Assembly: GCF_020687825.1 (NCBI RefSeq)
Contig: NZ_JAJEWP010000007.1
Coordinates: 62,001-126,000 of the forward strand
DNA length: 64,000 nt
From: Fluctibacter halophilus
GTDB lineage: Bacteria; Pseudomonadota; Gammaproteobacteria; Enterobacterales; Alteromonadaceae
Direction: 5' to 3'
Part shown: in pieces, positions 8,222 to 17,735 of the stretch
Numbering within the stretch: position 1 is the first letter of the stretch
How the letters are laid out: the number at the start of each line of letters is the position of its first letter
Program-made: the position numbers and the translations under genes
The notes under the pieces: model-generated
The model's database searches: none
The model's input: only the letters and a program-made list of their open reading frames with translations
What the model was told of the DNA's origin: nothing

Positions 8222-9148
8222 ATGAAACGATTCATGTCTATCAGTCTGGCAGCAGCCCTGTGCAGTGCATCCATGGGTCAGGCACAGGCGCAAACCGATT
8301 TGAGCACCCTGCATGATGAGCTGCAAATCATGTCCAACATCATGCAAACGGCATTGCAACAAAACAATGAGCGCAAGGGGATACGTTTCCGCAGTATTGA
8401 AGCCACATACCTGGCCAATCAGGGGGTTGTGTTTGACGTGTCTTCGGCGGGCAGCGGCTTTCAGTTCAGCTTCAATTTTGCCGAAATGCTCTCCGATCTC
8501 GACGTGCCGGTCGCTCCGGAACCGCCGGTACATGTCGGTGGAGATGGCAATACCTGGGTAATCGAATTTGACGAGGACTGGGAACAGCAGGTTGAAGAAG
8601 TGGCCGAGAGTGCGCGGGAAGCAATGCGGGAAACCAAACATCGGTTACGGGAATTGCGCGAGCGGGAACGTGAATACAGCTGGGAAATGCGCGAGTATGA
8701 ACGTCGTCGCCGGGATCTTGAGTTTGAAAAGCGCAGTGCGGATAAAGAGAGCCGGGAGCGTCTCGAACAGCGCAGCACAGAACTGGAAAAAGAGCTGAGT
8801 AAGCTTAAAGCAAAACAGGCTGAAGTGGAGAAGTACGCCGCGCAAATCGAGAAAGAACAGGAAGAGAATGCCCGCAAGCAGAATGAAGCCAAGCAGCAGG
8901 CCTACAAACGCTATCTGGCCAAGTTCGAAGAAAGCGTTGCCGATGTTCTGTGCAAATATGGTGCGGGTCTGAAAGCCTTGCCGGACGATGAAAATGTCAG
9001 TTTTGTATTGTCCCGTCTGGGTGATATGAATGGTGCAACCAAACAGGACAAAGTGTATGTGTTTAAGCACAAGGACATCAAAGCCTGTGTCAAAGACAGC
9101 ATTAATCCTAACCAGCTGTTAACCAAAGCGCAGACTTATTTGTTCTGA
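8222..9148 (+). CDS. Exported coiled-coil protein of the ECF operon, unknown function
   Basis: A 308-residue protein with a clear signal peptide (residues 1-24, ending QAQAQ). A small globular part follows (25-110, with GSGFQFSFNF), then a highly charged helix from about 118 to 235 rich in Arg and Glu, predicted coiled coil. A C-terminal domain of about 70 residues contains two cysteines (VLCKYGAGLKALP and DIKACVKDS), which could form a disulfide. The gene starts 10 bases after the anti-sigma gene and ends in a terminator. It is probably a co-regulated periplasmic sensor or effector of this sigma system. I recognise no named family. Confidence 0.7.
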   Translation: MKRFMSISLAAALCSASMGQAQAQTDLSTLHDELQIMSNIMQTALQQNNERKGIRFRSIEATYLANQGVVFDVSSAGSGFQFSFNFAEMLSDLDVPVAPEPPVHVGGDGNTWVIEFDEDWEQQVEEVAESAREAMRETKHRLRELREREREYSWEMREYERRRRDLEFEKRSADKESRERLEQRSTELEKELSKLKAKQAEVEKYAAQIEKEQEENARKQNEAKQQAYKRYLAKFEESVADVLCKYGAGLKALPDDENVSFVLSRLGDMNGATKQDKVYVFKHKDIKACVKDSINPNQLLTKAQTYLF

Positions 9149-9170
9149 GCCGTTTCATCGAAGAGAAAAG

Positions 9171-9195
9171 AGCCAGCCAGCGTGCTGGCTTTTTT
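9171..9195 (+). terminator. Intrinsic terminator of the ECF sigma operon
   Basis: AGCCAGC and GCTGGCT pair around six bases and are followed by a run of T. It begins 23 bases after the stop codon. Confidence 0.88.
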
Positions 9196-9296
9196 GTGTT
9201 TGTCGGCGACAGGTTTTTTCGCTCGCTTAGGTGATGGCTGTCATGACAATCGGCGCCAAAAGCGCTAAGCTAGCGGGGTTAAGAGGACACAGCTTT

Positions 9297-10424
9297 ATGA
9301 CAAATCCCGTAGTAATCAGTGGCGTTGGGTTATGGACGCCACCCAATAGTGTTAGCAACCAGGAACTGGTGGATAGCTACAATGCCTATGCCGACGCGTT
9401 TAACGCACAGCATCGTGAAGACATTGAAGCAGGCCGTGTCGAGGCCAAGCCCCATTCCAGCGCTGAATTCATCGAAAAAGCGTCCGGCATCAAGAGTCGC
9501 CATGTGTATATCAAAGAGGGCATTCTGGATATCGAACGGATGCGTCCGGCCATTCCAGAGCGTTCAGACGATGCGTTGTCGCATCAGGCTGAAATCGCTG
9601 TTGCCGCAGCGCGCTCTGCGTTAGCCGCAGCCAACAAGTCAGCCGCAGACGTTGATGCCGTTATCGTGTCCTGTGCCTACACCCAACGGGCGTATCCCGC
9701 CATTGCCATTGAAGTGCAGGCAGAGCTGGGAATCCAGGGGTTTGGCTTTGATATGCTGGTGGCGTGCAGTGCAGCAACTTTTGGCGTGCACCGCGCCTAT
9801 GACATGGTCAAAGCCGGCAGCGCCGGATGTGTATTGGTGATCAATCCTGAACTGGTGTCACCGCAAATTAATTACACTGACCGGGACAGCCACTTCATCT
9901 TTGGTGACGTCGCAACTGCGATGCTGGTTGAATCGTCAACTACGGCCAATGCCGAGCACTGTTTTGAAATCCTCAGTACTAAGGCGGTTACCCAGTTTTC
10001 CAACAACATTCGTTCCAACTTTGGTTACATGAGCCGGGCCTTTGATGGCGACCCTTATGCGGCGGACAAGTTGTTTCATCAGGAAGGACGTAAGGTGTTC
10101 AAGGAGGTGTGTCCGATGGCTGCCGAGCATATCGCCGCCCATCTGGGGCAACATCAGCTTACCCCGGCCGATGTCAGACGTTGGTGGTTGCATCAGGCCA
10201 ACATCAACATGAATACTCTGATCAGCAAGAAGCTGCTTGGCCGTTTGCCGGACAATAACGAAGCGCCAATTGTGTTGGATCGCTATGCGAATACCGCCTC
10301 GGCGGGTTCGATCATTGCCTTTGCATTGCATCATGAAGATTTGCAGGCTGGCGATTATGGGTTACTGTGTTCATTCGGTGCCGGTTATTCCATCGGCAGT
10401 CTGGTGTTACAAAAACAGGCATAA
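9297..10424 (+). CDS. Beta-ketoacyl-ACP synthase III (FabH-like, long form)
   Basis: Thiolase-fold condensing enzyme of 375 residues. The catalytic triad can be placed: C157 in LVACSAATFG, H299 in WLHQANINMN and N332 in YANTASAGS. It is longer than housekeeping FabH (about 317), mainly through a 60-residue insert near the N-terminus, and resembles the FabH-like proteins of Pseudomonas that use medium-chain acyl-CoA. Start chosen at the ATG 9297, preceded by AAGAGGA; an upstream GTG at 9231 would add 22 unlikely residues. It lies 48 bases before prsK and may be cotranscribed. Exact substrate unknown. Confidence 0.88.
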   Translation: MTNPVVISGVGLWTPPNSVSNQELVDSYNAYADAFNAQHREDIEAGRVEAKPHSSAEFIEKASGIKSRHVYIKEGILDIERMRPAIPERSDDALSHQAEIAVAAARSALAAANKSAADVDAVIVSCAYTQRAYPAIAIEVQAELGIQGFGFDMLVACSAATFGVHRAYDMVKAGSAGCVLVINPELVSPQINYTDRDSHFIFGDVATAMLVESSTTANAEHCFEILSTKAVTQFSNNIRSNFGYMSRAFDGDPYAADKLFHQEGRKVFKEVCPMAAEHIAAHLGQHQLTPADVRRWWLHQANINMNTLISKKLLGRLPDNNEAPIVLDRYANTASAGSIIAFALHHEDLQAGDYGLLCSFGAGYSIGSLVLQKQA

Positions 10425-10472
10425 TCCTTTGCAACAGCCTCAATGGGGTCAGCAGCAAGTGAGGGAAGCACA

Positions 10473-12506
10473 ATGACAGGTATGTTTGCGGACGTAGGCT
10501 TTGCCCTGAGTGGTCTTGGCTATGGCCTGCTGCTGTTGCTGCTGTTTACGGTACGCAAATCGGGGCTGGCGAAATACCTGTTATTGCTGGCAACGGCCGC
10601 AACCGGCATCTGGGCGGTGCTGCACATCAGTGCATTGGCCGGTTTCCAGACCCTGCACAACATGCTCATCAGTGACAGTGTCAAACAAACCATGTGGATG
10701 GTGTTTGTGTTGTCGTGTCTGCGGGATGATTTCCACAACCTGAAACAGGTGATCTGGCGACCGGTTTCGCTGGTCATGCTCAGTATCCCTGTGCTGACCC
10801 TGGTGGCGCCGTACGTGGTGGATGTAAAAGACACCTGGCGATTCCTCGGCCAGACCATTATCGCGTTACAAATGCTGATCCTGCTGGAAGTGATTTACCG
10901 CCAGGCCGGTGACTCCAAATGGGCGTTCAAGCCACTGGTGCTGTATCTGGGTGCCACCAACCTGTTTGAATTTGTGACCTTCGCTAACGCCACCATGGTG
11001 GGTCATGTTGAGCCTGCTTACCTGTCAGCCCGCGGATATATTTACGCGTGTTTATTGCCGCTGTTGGTGCTAGCTATCCGTCGCATCAAACATTGGGGCG
11101 TCGACATCTTCATTTCCCGCGAGGTTGTGCTACACAGTTCACTGCTGATGGTGGCCGGCGCCTATCTGTTTGTGATGGCCTTGGTGGGGTATGCGGTTCG
11201 ATACATCGGCGGCGAATGGGGCAGTACAGTGCAAATTGTGCTGTTTGTGTTGTCGCTGGTGTTGCTCATGACCCTGTTTATGTCGAATGCTTTTCGGGTC
11301 AAAATCAAGATATTCATCACCAAGCATTTCTTCGCCAACCAGTTTGACTATCGCATCGAATGGATCAAGCTGACGGAGATCCTGCGCAACCAGCAGGCCA
11401 GTTTACCCGAAGTTTATCACACCGCACTGAAAGGCTTTTCGCAGGCGATTGGATACCCGTCTGCGATGTTGGTAAAGCAAAATGGACCACACCTGAACGT
11501 GGTCGCCAGTATCGAGCATGAGCCGCTGACCGACGACGAACGGGCATTGCTGGAAAAGATCCACCAATGGTGCGGGCAAAAAAACTGGATCGTGGATATT
11601 GAAGAGCTGCGCACCAAGCCTTTTGCCTATGAGGGGTTCAAGGTCAACCACGCGTTGTTAAACGATTGTCGCTTTAAACTGGTGGTGCCCATTTATCAGG
11701 GCAAGAACCTGTGGGGCTCAGCCTTATTGCAGACCGATGAACAGGTCCGTCGCCTGAACTGGGAACTGCGTGACTACCTGTCGGCCGTCACCGCCCAGAT
11801 CGCCAGTTACGTGTTTCATAATGAAGCCAGTCAGCAAGTGGCTGAAAACGCGCAATTTGCGGCGTTTAGCCGTATGTCAGCGTTTGTTCTGCACGACCTG
11901 AAAAATGTCATGGCCCAAATCGACCTGATCCTGTGCAACGCGCAGCAGCACAAAGACAATCCCGAATTTATCGCCGATACCTTTGAAACGCTGGAGTACA
12001 CCAAAGCGCGGATGGACAAAATGCTCAAGCAGTTGACTGAGAAGCACGACAGCCAGGACTCCTCCGAGTCCTTGTGCCAGGTTTCCGACTTGATTGAGCA
12101 GGTGCTGGCCCTTAAGTGCGCTGCACTTCTGCCCAAGCCGACGTTGACAGTGATAAGTGAAAAACCCCTGGTGCTGGACGAGGAAAAGTTCAGTAACGTA
12201 ATATACCATTTGGTAAGCAATGCTCAGCAAGCCACCGCTGATGATGGCAAGGTGACGTTAACGCTGGAACTGACCGTTGACGAGCGCTACCTGCAAGTGA
12301 GTATTGAGGACAATGGCAGTGGGATGAGTCGGCAGTTTATTGAACATCGCCTGTTCAAGCCGTTTGATACCACCAAAGGCAATGCCGGAATGGGCATTGG
12401 TGCCTATGACGCCAAGAACTACATGGAAAAGATAGGCGGGCGTCTGGACGTTGAAAGTGCTGAACAACAGGGCACGACCTTTACATTGTTGATACCCATA
12501 GAATAA
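10473..12506 (+). CDS. prsK: Membrane histidine kinase PrsK (PEP-CTERM/exosortase-associated)
   Basis: A 677-residue sensor kinase. About eight membrane helices fill residues 1-275. A GAF-like region follows (about 320-450), then a phosphoacceptor helix with H474 in FVLHDLKNVMAQ, and a HATPase domain with the N box near VSNAQQAT, EDNGSGM and MGIGAYDAKNYM. The HDLKN box and this architecture are those of PrsK, partner of PrsR in organisms with XrtA exosortase. Start chosen at ATG 10473 behind GAGGGA; an ATG at 10443 adds ten residues. The response regulator gene follows 33 bases later. Confidence 0.88.
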   Translation: MTGMFADVGFALSGLGYGLLLLLLFTVRKSGLAKYLLLLATAATGIWAVLHISALAGFQTLHNMLISDSVKQTMWMVFVLSCLRDDFHNLKQVIWRPVSLVMLSIPVLTLVAPYVVDVKDTWRFLGQTIIALQMLILLEVIYRQAGDSKWAFKPLVLYLGATNLFEFVTFANATMVGHVEPAYLSARGYIYACLLPLLVLAIRRIKHWGVDIFISREVVLHSSLLMVAGAYLFVMALVGYAVRYIGGEWGSTVQIVLFVLSLVLLMTLFMSNAFRVKIKIFITKHFFANQFDYRIEWIKLTEILRNQQASLPEVYHTALKGFSQAIGYPSAMLVKQNGPHLNVVASIEHEPLTDDERALLEKIHQWCGQKNWIVDIEELRTKPFAYEGFKVNHALLNDCRFKLVVPIYQGKNLWGSALLQTDEQVRRLNWELRDYLSAVTAQIASYVFHNEASQQVAENAQFAAFSRMSAFVLHDLKNVMAQIDLILCNAQQHKDNPEFIADTFETLEYTKARMDKMLKQLTEKHDSQDSSESLCQVSDLIEQVLALKCAALLPKPTLTVISEKPLVLDEEKFSNVIYHLVSNAQQATADDGKVTLTLELTVDERYLQVSIEDNGSGMSRQFIEHRLFKPFDTTKGNAGMGIGAYDAKNYMEKIGGRLDVESAEQQGTTFTLLIPIE

Positions 12507-12539
12507 CAATATAACAAACACACAACAGGATAACGCGCA

Positions 12540-13898
12540 GTGGAAAAGATACTTGTCGTTGATGATGATCTCGGGATCCAAAAGCAACTGAAATGGAGTT
12601 TAAGTGGCTATGACGTTTTGTTTGCGGAAGACCGACAATCTGCCATTGCTCAGTTACGCCGATTTGAACCCAAGGTCGTAACACTGGATCTGGGACTGCC
12701 GCCGGACCCGGCCAATGCCAGTGAAGGGTTGATGGCCCTGGAAGAAATACTGGCGTTGGCACCGAAAACCAAAGTGATCGTGGTGACCGGTAACAACGAT
12801 AAAGAAAATGCGCTGAAGGCTGTCGCACTGGGAGCCTATGACTTTTATCAGAAGCCGATTGATTCCGATACCATCCAAATTCTGATCAACCGCGCGGTCA
12901 ACCTGTTTAATCTGGAAGAAGAGAACCGTCACCTGGCCATGGCAACCCCGGCGATGGGCAAGATCATCGGTAACTCAGAAAGCATCCAGGTGGCCAGTCG
13001 CAGGGCTGAAAAGATTGCCCAAACCGACATCAGTACATTGTTACTGGGCGAAAGTGGCACGGGTAAAGAGGTTTTTGCCCGCAGTATCCACGAGCATAGT
13101 CTGCGCCGTGACAAGCCTTTTGTGGCGATCAACTGTGCATCGATCCCTGAAAACCTGCTGGAAAGTGAGCTGTTCGGCTACGAAAAAGGCGCGTTTACCG
13201 GCGCTAACAAGACCACGCTGGGCAAGATTGAAACGGCCCAGGGCGGCACCCTGTTCCTGGACGAAATCGGTGATATGCCGCTCGGACTGCAAGCCAAGAT
13301 GTTGCGTTTTTTGCAGGAGCGCGTGATTGAGCGTGTGGGTGGCCGGTCTGAAATTCCGGTGGATATCCGGGTCATTTGCGCGACCCACCGGGATCTGCAA
13401 ACCATGGTTGCGGAACAGAGTTTCCGGGAAGATTTGTTTTACCGTATCGGTGAAATTGTGATCACGATACCGCCATTACGGGATCGTGATAACGACATCG
13501 TGCTGTTAGCCCGTACCTTCCTGAATCAGTACAACGAAGAGTTCAATACCAAGGTCAAAGGCTTCAGCGACTCTGCCATTCAGGCCATGTTGCAGCATAA
13601 ATGGCCGGGCAACATCCGTGAACTGCAGAACAAACTCAAATCAGCGGTGATCCTGGCAGAAGGGAACACTATCCAGGCTGAAGACATGAGTCTGATGTAC
13701 CATGGCGAAGAAGCCTCGATGGACACGCTCAATCTGCGCGAGGTCAGGGAACAGGCCGAAAGTCGCGCCATTCGACGGGCCTATCATCAGTCAGAGAAGA
13801 ACATGTCACGTACCGCTGAGCTGCTGGGAGTGACACGTCCGACACTGTACTCACTGATTGATAAATACCACCTGGAAGACATCAAGACCGGGTCCTGA
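12540..13898 (+). CDS. prsR: Sigma-54-dependent response regulator PrsR
   Basis: A 452-residue activator with a receiver domain (1-125, acidic pocket VVDDD, phosphoacceptor D50 in VVTLDLGLPPDP), an AAA+ domain (about 145-385, Walker A GESGTGKE, sigma-54 contact loop GAFTGA, Walker B TLFLDEIGD) and a C-terminal Fis-type helix-turn-helix (about 405-450, MSRTAELLGVTRPTLYSLI). The receiver motif LGLPPDPANASEGL and the GAYDFYQKPID end are hallmarks of PrsR, which drives sigma-54 promoters of PEP-CTERM protein genes. It starts with GTG behind CAGGA. No target genes or exosortase are nearby. Confidence 0.9.
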   Translation: MEKILVVDDDLGIQKQLKWSLSGYDVLFAEDRQSAIAQLRRFEPKVVTLDLGLPPDPANASEGLMALEEILALAPKTKVIVVTGNNDKENALKAVALGAYDFYQKPIDSDTIQILINRAVNLFNLEEENRHLAMATPAMGKIIGNSESIQVASRRAEKIAQTDISTLLLGESGTGKEVFARSIHEHSLRRDKPFVAINCASIPENLLESELFGYEKGAFTGANKTTLGKIETAQGGTLFLDEIGDMPLGLQAKMLRFLQERVIERVGGRSEIPVDIRVICATHRDLQTMVAEQSFREDLFYRIGEIVITIPPLRDRDNDIVLLARTFLNQYNEEFNTKVKGFSDSAIQAMLQHKWPGNIRELQNKLKSAVILAEGNTIQAEDMSLMYHGEEASMDTLNLREVREQAESRAIRRAYHQSEKNMSRTAELLGVTRPTLYSLIDKYHLEDIKTGS

Positions 13899-13910
13899 AT
13901 TTCAGTCCGG

Positions 13911-14498
13911 TCAGTCGCTGGTGTCCCACACCAGTTCTTTGAAGTGTTTGCGGCACATCGACTCATAACTGTCGTTGCCGCCAACCTGAACCTGTTCACC
14001 GTGAGTGACCGGCGCACCGTTGGCGTCACGGCGTACCACGAAGTTGGCTTTACGACCGCAGTGGCATACGGTTTTCAGTTCAAACATCTTGTCCGCCCAA
14101 GCCAACAAGCTGTGGCTGCCCGCGAAAGTCTTGCCCAAAAAGTCCGTACGTAAGCCATAGGCAAGCACCGGAATGTCCCAGTCATCCACCACGGTGGTCA
14201 ACTGGCGTACCTGCTGCTCAGTCAGAAACTGGGCTTCGTCGATGAACACACAGTCAATCTTGCCGCTGGCTTTCAGTGCCGCAATGGCATCGAGCATATC
14301 GGTTTCAGGATTGTACAGATGGGCTTCAGCCTGCAGGCCAATCCGCGAGGCGACTTTGCCCTGACCAAAACGGTCATCCAGTTCGGCAGTAAAGATTTCA
14401 GCGCGCATACCGCGCTCGCGATAGTTGTAGGCTGACTGCAGCAACGCCGTCGATTTACCGGCATTCATCGCCGAATAATAGAAATACAATTGTGCCAT
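13911..14498 (-). CDS. tdk: Thymidine kinase
   Basis: Type II thymidine kinase of 195 residues; phosphorylates thymidine to dTMP for nucleotide salvage. P-loop [13 protein letters not shown] is at residues 9-21, the DEAQFL motif is the catalytic region, and zinc ligands are in CHCGRKA and the late CRKH. The N-terminus MAQLYFYYS matches the E. coli enzyme exactly, which decides the start at 14498 over a GTG at 14507. Its stop codon is 12 bases from the convergent prsR stop. No strong ribosome site is visible. Confidence 0.96.
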   Translation of the reverse strand: MAQLYFYYSAMNAGKSTALLQSAYNYRERGMRAEIFTAELDDRFGQGKVASRIGLQAEAHLYNPETDMLDAIAALKASGKIDCVFIDEAQFLTEQQVRQLTTVVDDWDIPVLAYGLRTDFLGKTFAGSHSLLAWADKMFELKTVCHCGRKANFVVRRDANGAPVTHGEQVQVGGNDSYESMCRKHFKELVWDTSD

Positions 14499-14596
14499 GA
14501 GGTTCACAACGGTGGCATTTGAAAAAGGTGGGGTATTGTGCCCTGATTGGCGTGGAAATGGAACGCTAAACGGGCTGGCGGGGCCCTTCCTGAAGG

Positions 14597-16531
14597 TCAG
14601 GCCCGCTGGCGTTGGTTGCTGTTGTGCTGGCTTATCCAGGCCGCCAGCTCGGTGTTCTTCATTGGCTTGGCATACAGGAAGCCCTGCAGGTAGTTGACCC
14701 CCAACGCGCGCATGTTATCGGCATCGGCTTCGGTTTCGATCCCCTCGGCGACCGTCTGGCTGCCAAACTCCTGGGCAATGAACAAGGTCGCGCGGATGAT
14801 CGCTTCTCCCCCATCGGCCATGTTCTGTACAAAGGTTTTATCAATCTTGACGGTATCAACATTCAGGGTCTGCAATTGACTCAGGGAAGAATAGCCGGTG
14901 CCAAAATCATCGATGGAAACCTGAATGTTACGTTGCTTGATGGCGTCCAGCTGGGCGCGGATTTTTTTCTTGTTGTCGGCAAAAATCGACTCTGTTATCT
15001 CAATGTGCAGCCGTTGCGGCGGCAGACCACTGGTGACCAGCGCCCGATCCAGGGTACTGATAAAACCTTCGTCCATGAGCTGGATGACCGACACGTTGAC
15101 AGACACTGATGCATCATCAACACCCTGCCACTGGCTGGCATCGATACAGGCGCGGTTGAGCACCCAGGCACCGATATCTTTTATGAAGCCGGATTGTTCG
15201 GCCAGCGGAATAAAGACGTCGGGGCTGATGAACTGCCCATTGAAGTCCCAGCGCAGCAGCGCTTCAAATGCCCACGGCTTTAAGCTGTTGCTGTCAAGAA
15301 TGGGCTGATAGCAAAGGTAAAGCTGACGCTGGTTAATGGCTTGCTGCAGGCCATCACGCAGGTCTTGCACGTGTTTCAGGTTAAGGTACAGGTCATGACT
15401 GAAAATCCGTGGCTCAACCCGGCCTGATTTTTTCTGCTCAAACATGGCGAAATCGGCCAGCTGGATCAGTTCCAGCTCTTCAACACTGTGTTCCGGCGAC
15501 ATGGCGATACCGACGGAAGCCGTCAGATTTAGCTGGTTGGCCTCGATATCGATGGTCTGTGCAACCCGGGTCTGCAGCGCCGTTGCCACTGACATGGCGG
15601 TGGCCTGATCGGCGTAGGGCAGGGCGATGAGAAACTCGTCGCCACCCCATCGACCGGCAGGATAGTCATTGGCAAATGCTTCGATACGCTTGGATACCTC
15701 TACCAGCACACCGTCACCGATGCGATGGCCGAGGGTGTCGTTGATTTTTTTGAAACCATTCAGGTCGATGAACAGCAGCGCCAGCGAATGCCCGCGCTCC
15801 TGGCTGCGGGTCAATAACATGGCCAGCTGCTGGGTAAATGCTGAGCGGTTGAACAGGCCGGTCAAGGGGTCGCGACTGGACAGCAAGGAAATCTTTTCGG
15901 TGCGGCGGTTGACCTCTGCTTCCAGTGAGTCATGGGCGATATTGAGGCGCTTGTTGGCTTCGGATAACTCCTGATTGACCCGGTCGATATCGGCCTTTTC
16001 CTGGCGGATTTGCTCCATCAGCGCGCCATGTTCATTGCGCAGTTTGATGGTATCGGTGGTGTAGCTTGCACTGCGCCTGGCGGCGAGGCCAAGGATGCCA
16101 CTTAACATCAAGGCCAGGCCACCAATCATGTTGTGATAAGGGGAGGGAGAAAACAACGCAATGGCACCAACCGGACAAAGGATCAATAGCACAAAGGCGG
16201 TAGCGGTGTTTTTATGTCCGGCCAGCACGGTGGAGGCACCACCTGCCAGTGCGCCGAGAATGATCAGGGTCAGCGCCAGTTCATCGTTGCTCATGTAATG
16301 GAACATGAACACCGCGTAACAACTCCACAAAAAGGCGGTACTGAGACTGCCAACGACGAAACGACGAATCGCCGACACGCCGTCGAAATCGCTGTGCCGT
16401 AAACGAAACTGCCAGAACAACGCGTCCATAAAGCGATAACCGAGGATACACAGCATGCACACAAACCACAGGTGTTTGGCAGACGCGGTAGATGGGGTGT
16501 CAAAGCCGAACACCAGCAACGTCGCTGCCAC
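14597..16531 (-). CDS. Membrane GGDEF-EAL cyclic-di-GMP enzyme
   Basis: Protein with about six membrane helices (first 170 residues), a short coiled coil, a GGDEF domain and an EAL domain. The GGDEF signature is intact (RWGGDEFLI), as are EAL (FEALLRW) and the later [10 protein letters not shown] and KIDKTFVQ motifs, so it may both make and degrade c-di-GMP. The coordinates use the only standard start, GTG 16531. However, coherent coding sequence (ending ILYQHSYGSVLGSL) continues upstream in frame to a stop at 16664-16666, without any ATG, GTG or TTG. The true start may be ATC 16627, which has GAGGG seven bases upstream, or ATT 16606. Confidence 0.9.
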   Translation of the reverse strand: MAATLLVFGFDTPSTASAKHLWFVCMLCILGYRFMDALFWQFRLRHSDFDGVSAIRRFVVGSLSTAFLWSCYAVFMFHYMSNDELALTLIILGALAGGASTVLAGHKNTATAFVLLILCPVGAIALFSPSPYHNMIGGLALMLSGILGLAARRSASYTTDTIKLRNEHGALMEQIRQEKADIDRVNQELSEANKRLNIAHDSLEAEVNRRTEKISLLSSRDPLTGLFNRSAFTQQLAMLLTRSQERGHSLALLFIDLNGFKKINDTLGHRIGDGVLVEVSKRIEAFANDYPAGRWGGDEFLIALPYADQATAMSVATALQTRVAQTIDIEANQLNLTASVGIAMSPEHSVEELELIQLADFAMFEQKKSGRVEPRIFSHDLYLNLKHVQDLRDGLQQAINQRQLYLCYQPILDSNSLKPWAFEALLRWDFNGQFISPDVFIPLAEQSGFIKDIGAWVLNRACIDASQWQGVDDASVSVNVSVIQLMDEGFISTLDRALVTSGLPPQRLHIEITESIFADNKKKIRAQLDAIKQRNIQVSIDDFGTGYSSLSQLQTLNVDTVKIDKTFVQNMADGGEAIIRATLFIAQEFGSQTVAEGIETEADADNMRALGVNYLQGFLYAKPMKNTELAAWISQHNSNQRQRA

Positions 16532-16736
16532 CAGAGAGCCCAGTACACTGCCGTAACTGTGCTGGTAGAGAATGCCGACGGCATCTCTGTCGTTCTGTTG
16601 TGCAATGGTATTTTCTGAACTGCTGATGGCTCTGCCCTCAAAATCCCCAGAGAGTATCCTATGTTATCGCACAGATTGGGGCAATTCGCGACAAAAATTA
16701 CCGAATTGGTAGCGATTACAACGATGTCGCCAGCGG

Positions 16737-16763
16737 GACTGACGCTCCTTGGGAACGTCAGTC
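16737..16763. repeat. 8-bp inverted repeat between the GGDEF-EAL and RHH genes
   Basis: GACTGACG (16737-16744) and CGTCAGTC (16756-16763) pair around 11 bases. It lies just past the stop of the ribbon-helix-helix gene and has no T run on either side, so it may be a weak terminator or RNA-stabilising stem. Confidence 0.4.
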
Positions 16764-16771
16764 TACATTGC

Positions 16772-17086
16772 TTATTTCACCGCACTGTCGATGTAGTCGG
16801 CGAGGTCCTGATCCCGTTGCTGTTCCATCAGCCAGATTCGGATCAGGCGTGACTTGGCGATACCGGTTTTTTCCGACAGGTCGTTGAGGGCTCCAATGGC
16901 CTGCTCCGACAGGGTGAATGTGGCCCGTTTAAACGGCCCCTGTTCCTGCACTGCGCGGGTTTCGTGCAACACCACCACTTTGTCCAGTCCCCGGGCATAC
17001 AAGGTAGCCTCGTCGATAAACTCGTCAACGCTGCGGGGTGCACGTTCAACCGATGGCGCGCACTTTTTCAAACTGGCTAACGTCAT
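16772..17086 (-). CDS. Ribbon-helix-helix type partner of the adjacent ParA
   Basis: A 104-residue protein. The second half (FKRATFTLSEQAIGALNDLS then GIAKSRLIRIWL) looks like a beta-strand and two helices of a ribbon-helix-helix DNA-binding fold; the N-terminal 45 residues are basic and Val-rich. Its start overlaps the end of the ParA gene by 41 bases, which points to coupled translation and a shared job, probably DNA binding beside the ATPase. I do not recognise a named family. Confidence 0.6.
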   Translation of the reverse strand: MTLASLKKCAPSVERAPRSVDEFIDEATLYARGLDKVVVLHETRAVQEQGPFKRATFTLSEQAIGALNDLSEKTGIAKSRLIRIWLMEQQRDQDLADYIDSAVK

Positions 17087-17735
17087 TGGCCTTACCTCGG
17101 GTCAACAGTTCTTCGATAATGCTGCGTATTTCCACGGCGGCCTTGCCATCAGGCTCACTCTCCATCACTGACAATCCGGATTCTTCACTGTCGTCGTACA
17201 TGTTACGACTGAAGGTGACCGAATTCAGCACCGGCACGTCGAACGACCGGCAGACTTCCTTGGCCTCAATAATGCGGTTAGCCAATGAAGGCAATGACGG
17301 GCATTGGGTGATCACAAACGCGGCGTTCATGTGCGGGTTAACCATTTTACAGGTCGACAGAATGTCTTCCATGTGCGGCACTGTTTTCAGGTCCCGGCGT
17401 TTGGGGCGTAACGGGATCAGAATATGATCGGCAACCGCCATGGAAGAACGCAGGGCCAGGTTGTCCTGCCCGCCACAGTCTATGATGACGTAGTCATAAT
17501 GATTTCGCAGTGACAGTAACTCGTTACGAATTTTACCGTACAACTGGACACAATTGATGTCAGGCAGACCGCCGGTGGCGTTACGCTCCTGGATCCAGTC
17601 CGAGGTCGTACGTTGGGGATCGCAGTCCACCATCAATACCGACGCCTGCTTTTCAGTTCGCAGGTATACGGCAATGTTTTGTGCCAGGCAGCTTTTACCG
17701 CTGCCGCCTTTTTCTCCACCCACCAAAATAATCAT
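17046..17735 (-). CDS. ParA-family ATPase (orphan)
   Basis: A 229-residue MinD/ParA-type ATPase with the deviant Walker A motif GGEKGGSGKS (K9 and K14), switch region VMVDCDPQRT and the later YVIIDCGGQD. It lacks the N-terminal helix-turn-helix of plasmid SopA-type proteins and is closer in length to VirC1/type Ib ParA. Start set at ATG 17735, eight bases after GAGG; a longer frame to 17849 adds implausible sequence. The gene is followed by the RHH gene, not by parB, and lies far from any recognisable origin, so it may position a cell structure or be a plasmid relic. Confidence 0.85.
   Translation of the reverse strand: MIILVGGEKGGSGKSCLAQNIAVYLRTEKQASVLMVDCDPQRTTSDWIQERNATGGLPDINCVQLYGKIRNELLSLRNHYDYVIIDCGGQDNLALRSSMAVADHILIPLRPKRRDLKTVPHMEDILSTCKMVNPHMNAAFVITQCPSLPSLANRIIEAKEVCRSFDVPVLNSVTFSRNMYDDSEESGLSVMESEPDGKAAVEIRSIIEELLTRGKANDVSQFEKVRAIG

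Noticed and set aside
16291-16641. Separate gene on the minus strand at the start of the GGDEF-EAL gene
   Set aside because: It overlaps the real membrane domain in another frame and loses hydrophobic periodicity; kept only as a possible sign of a frameshift.
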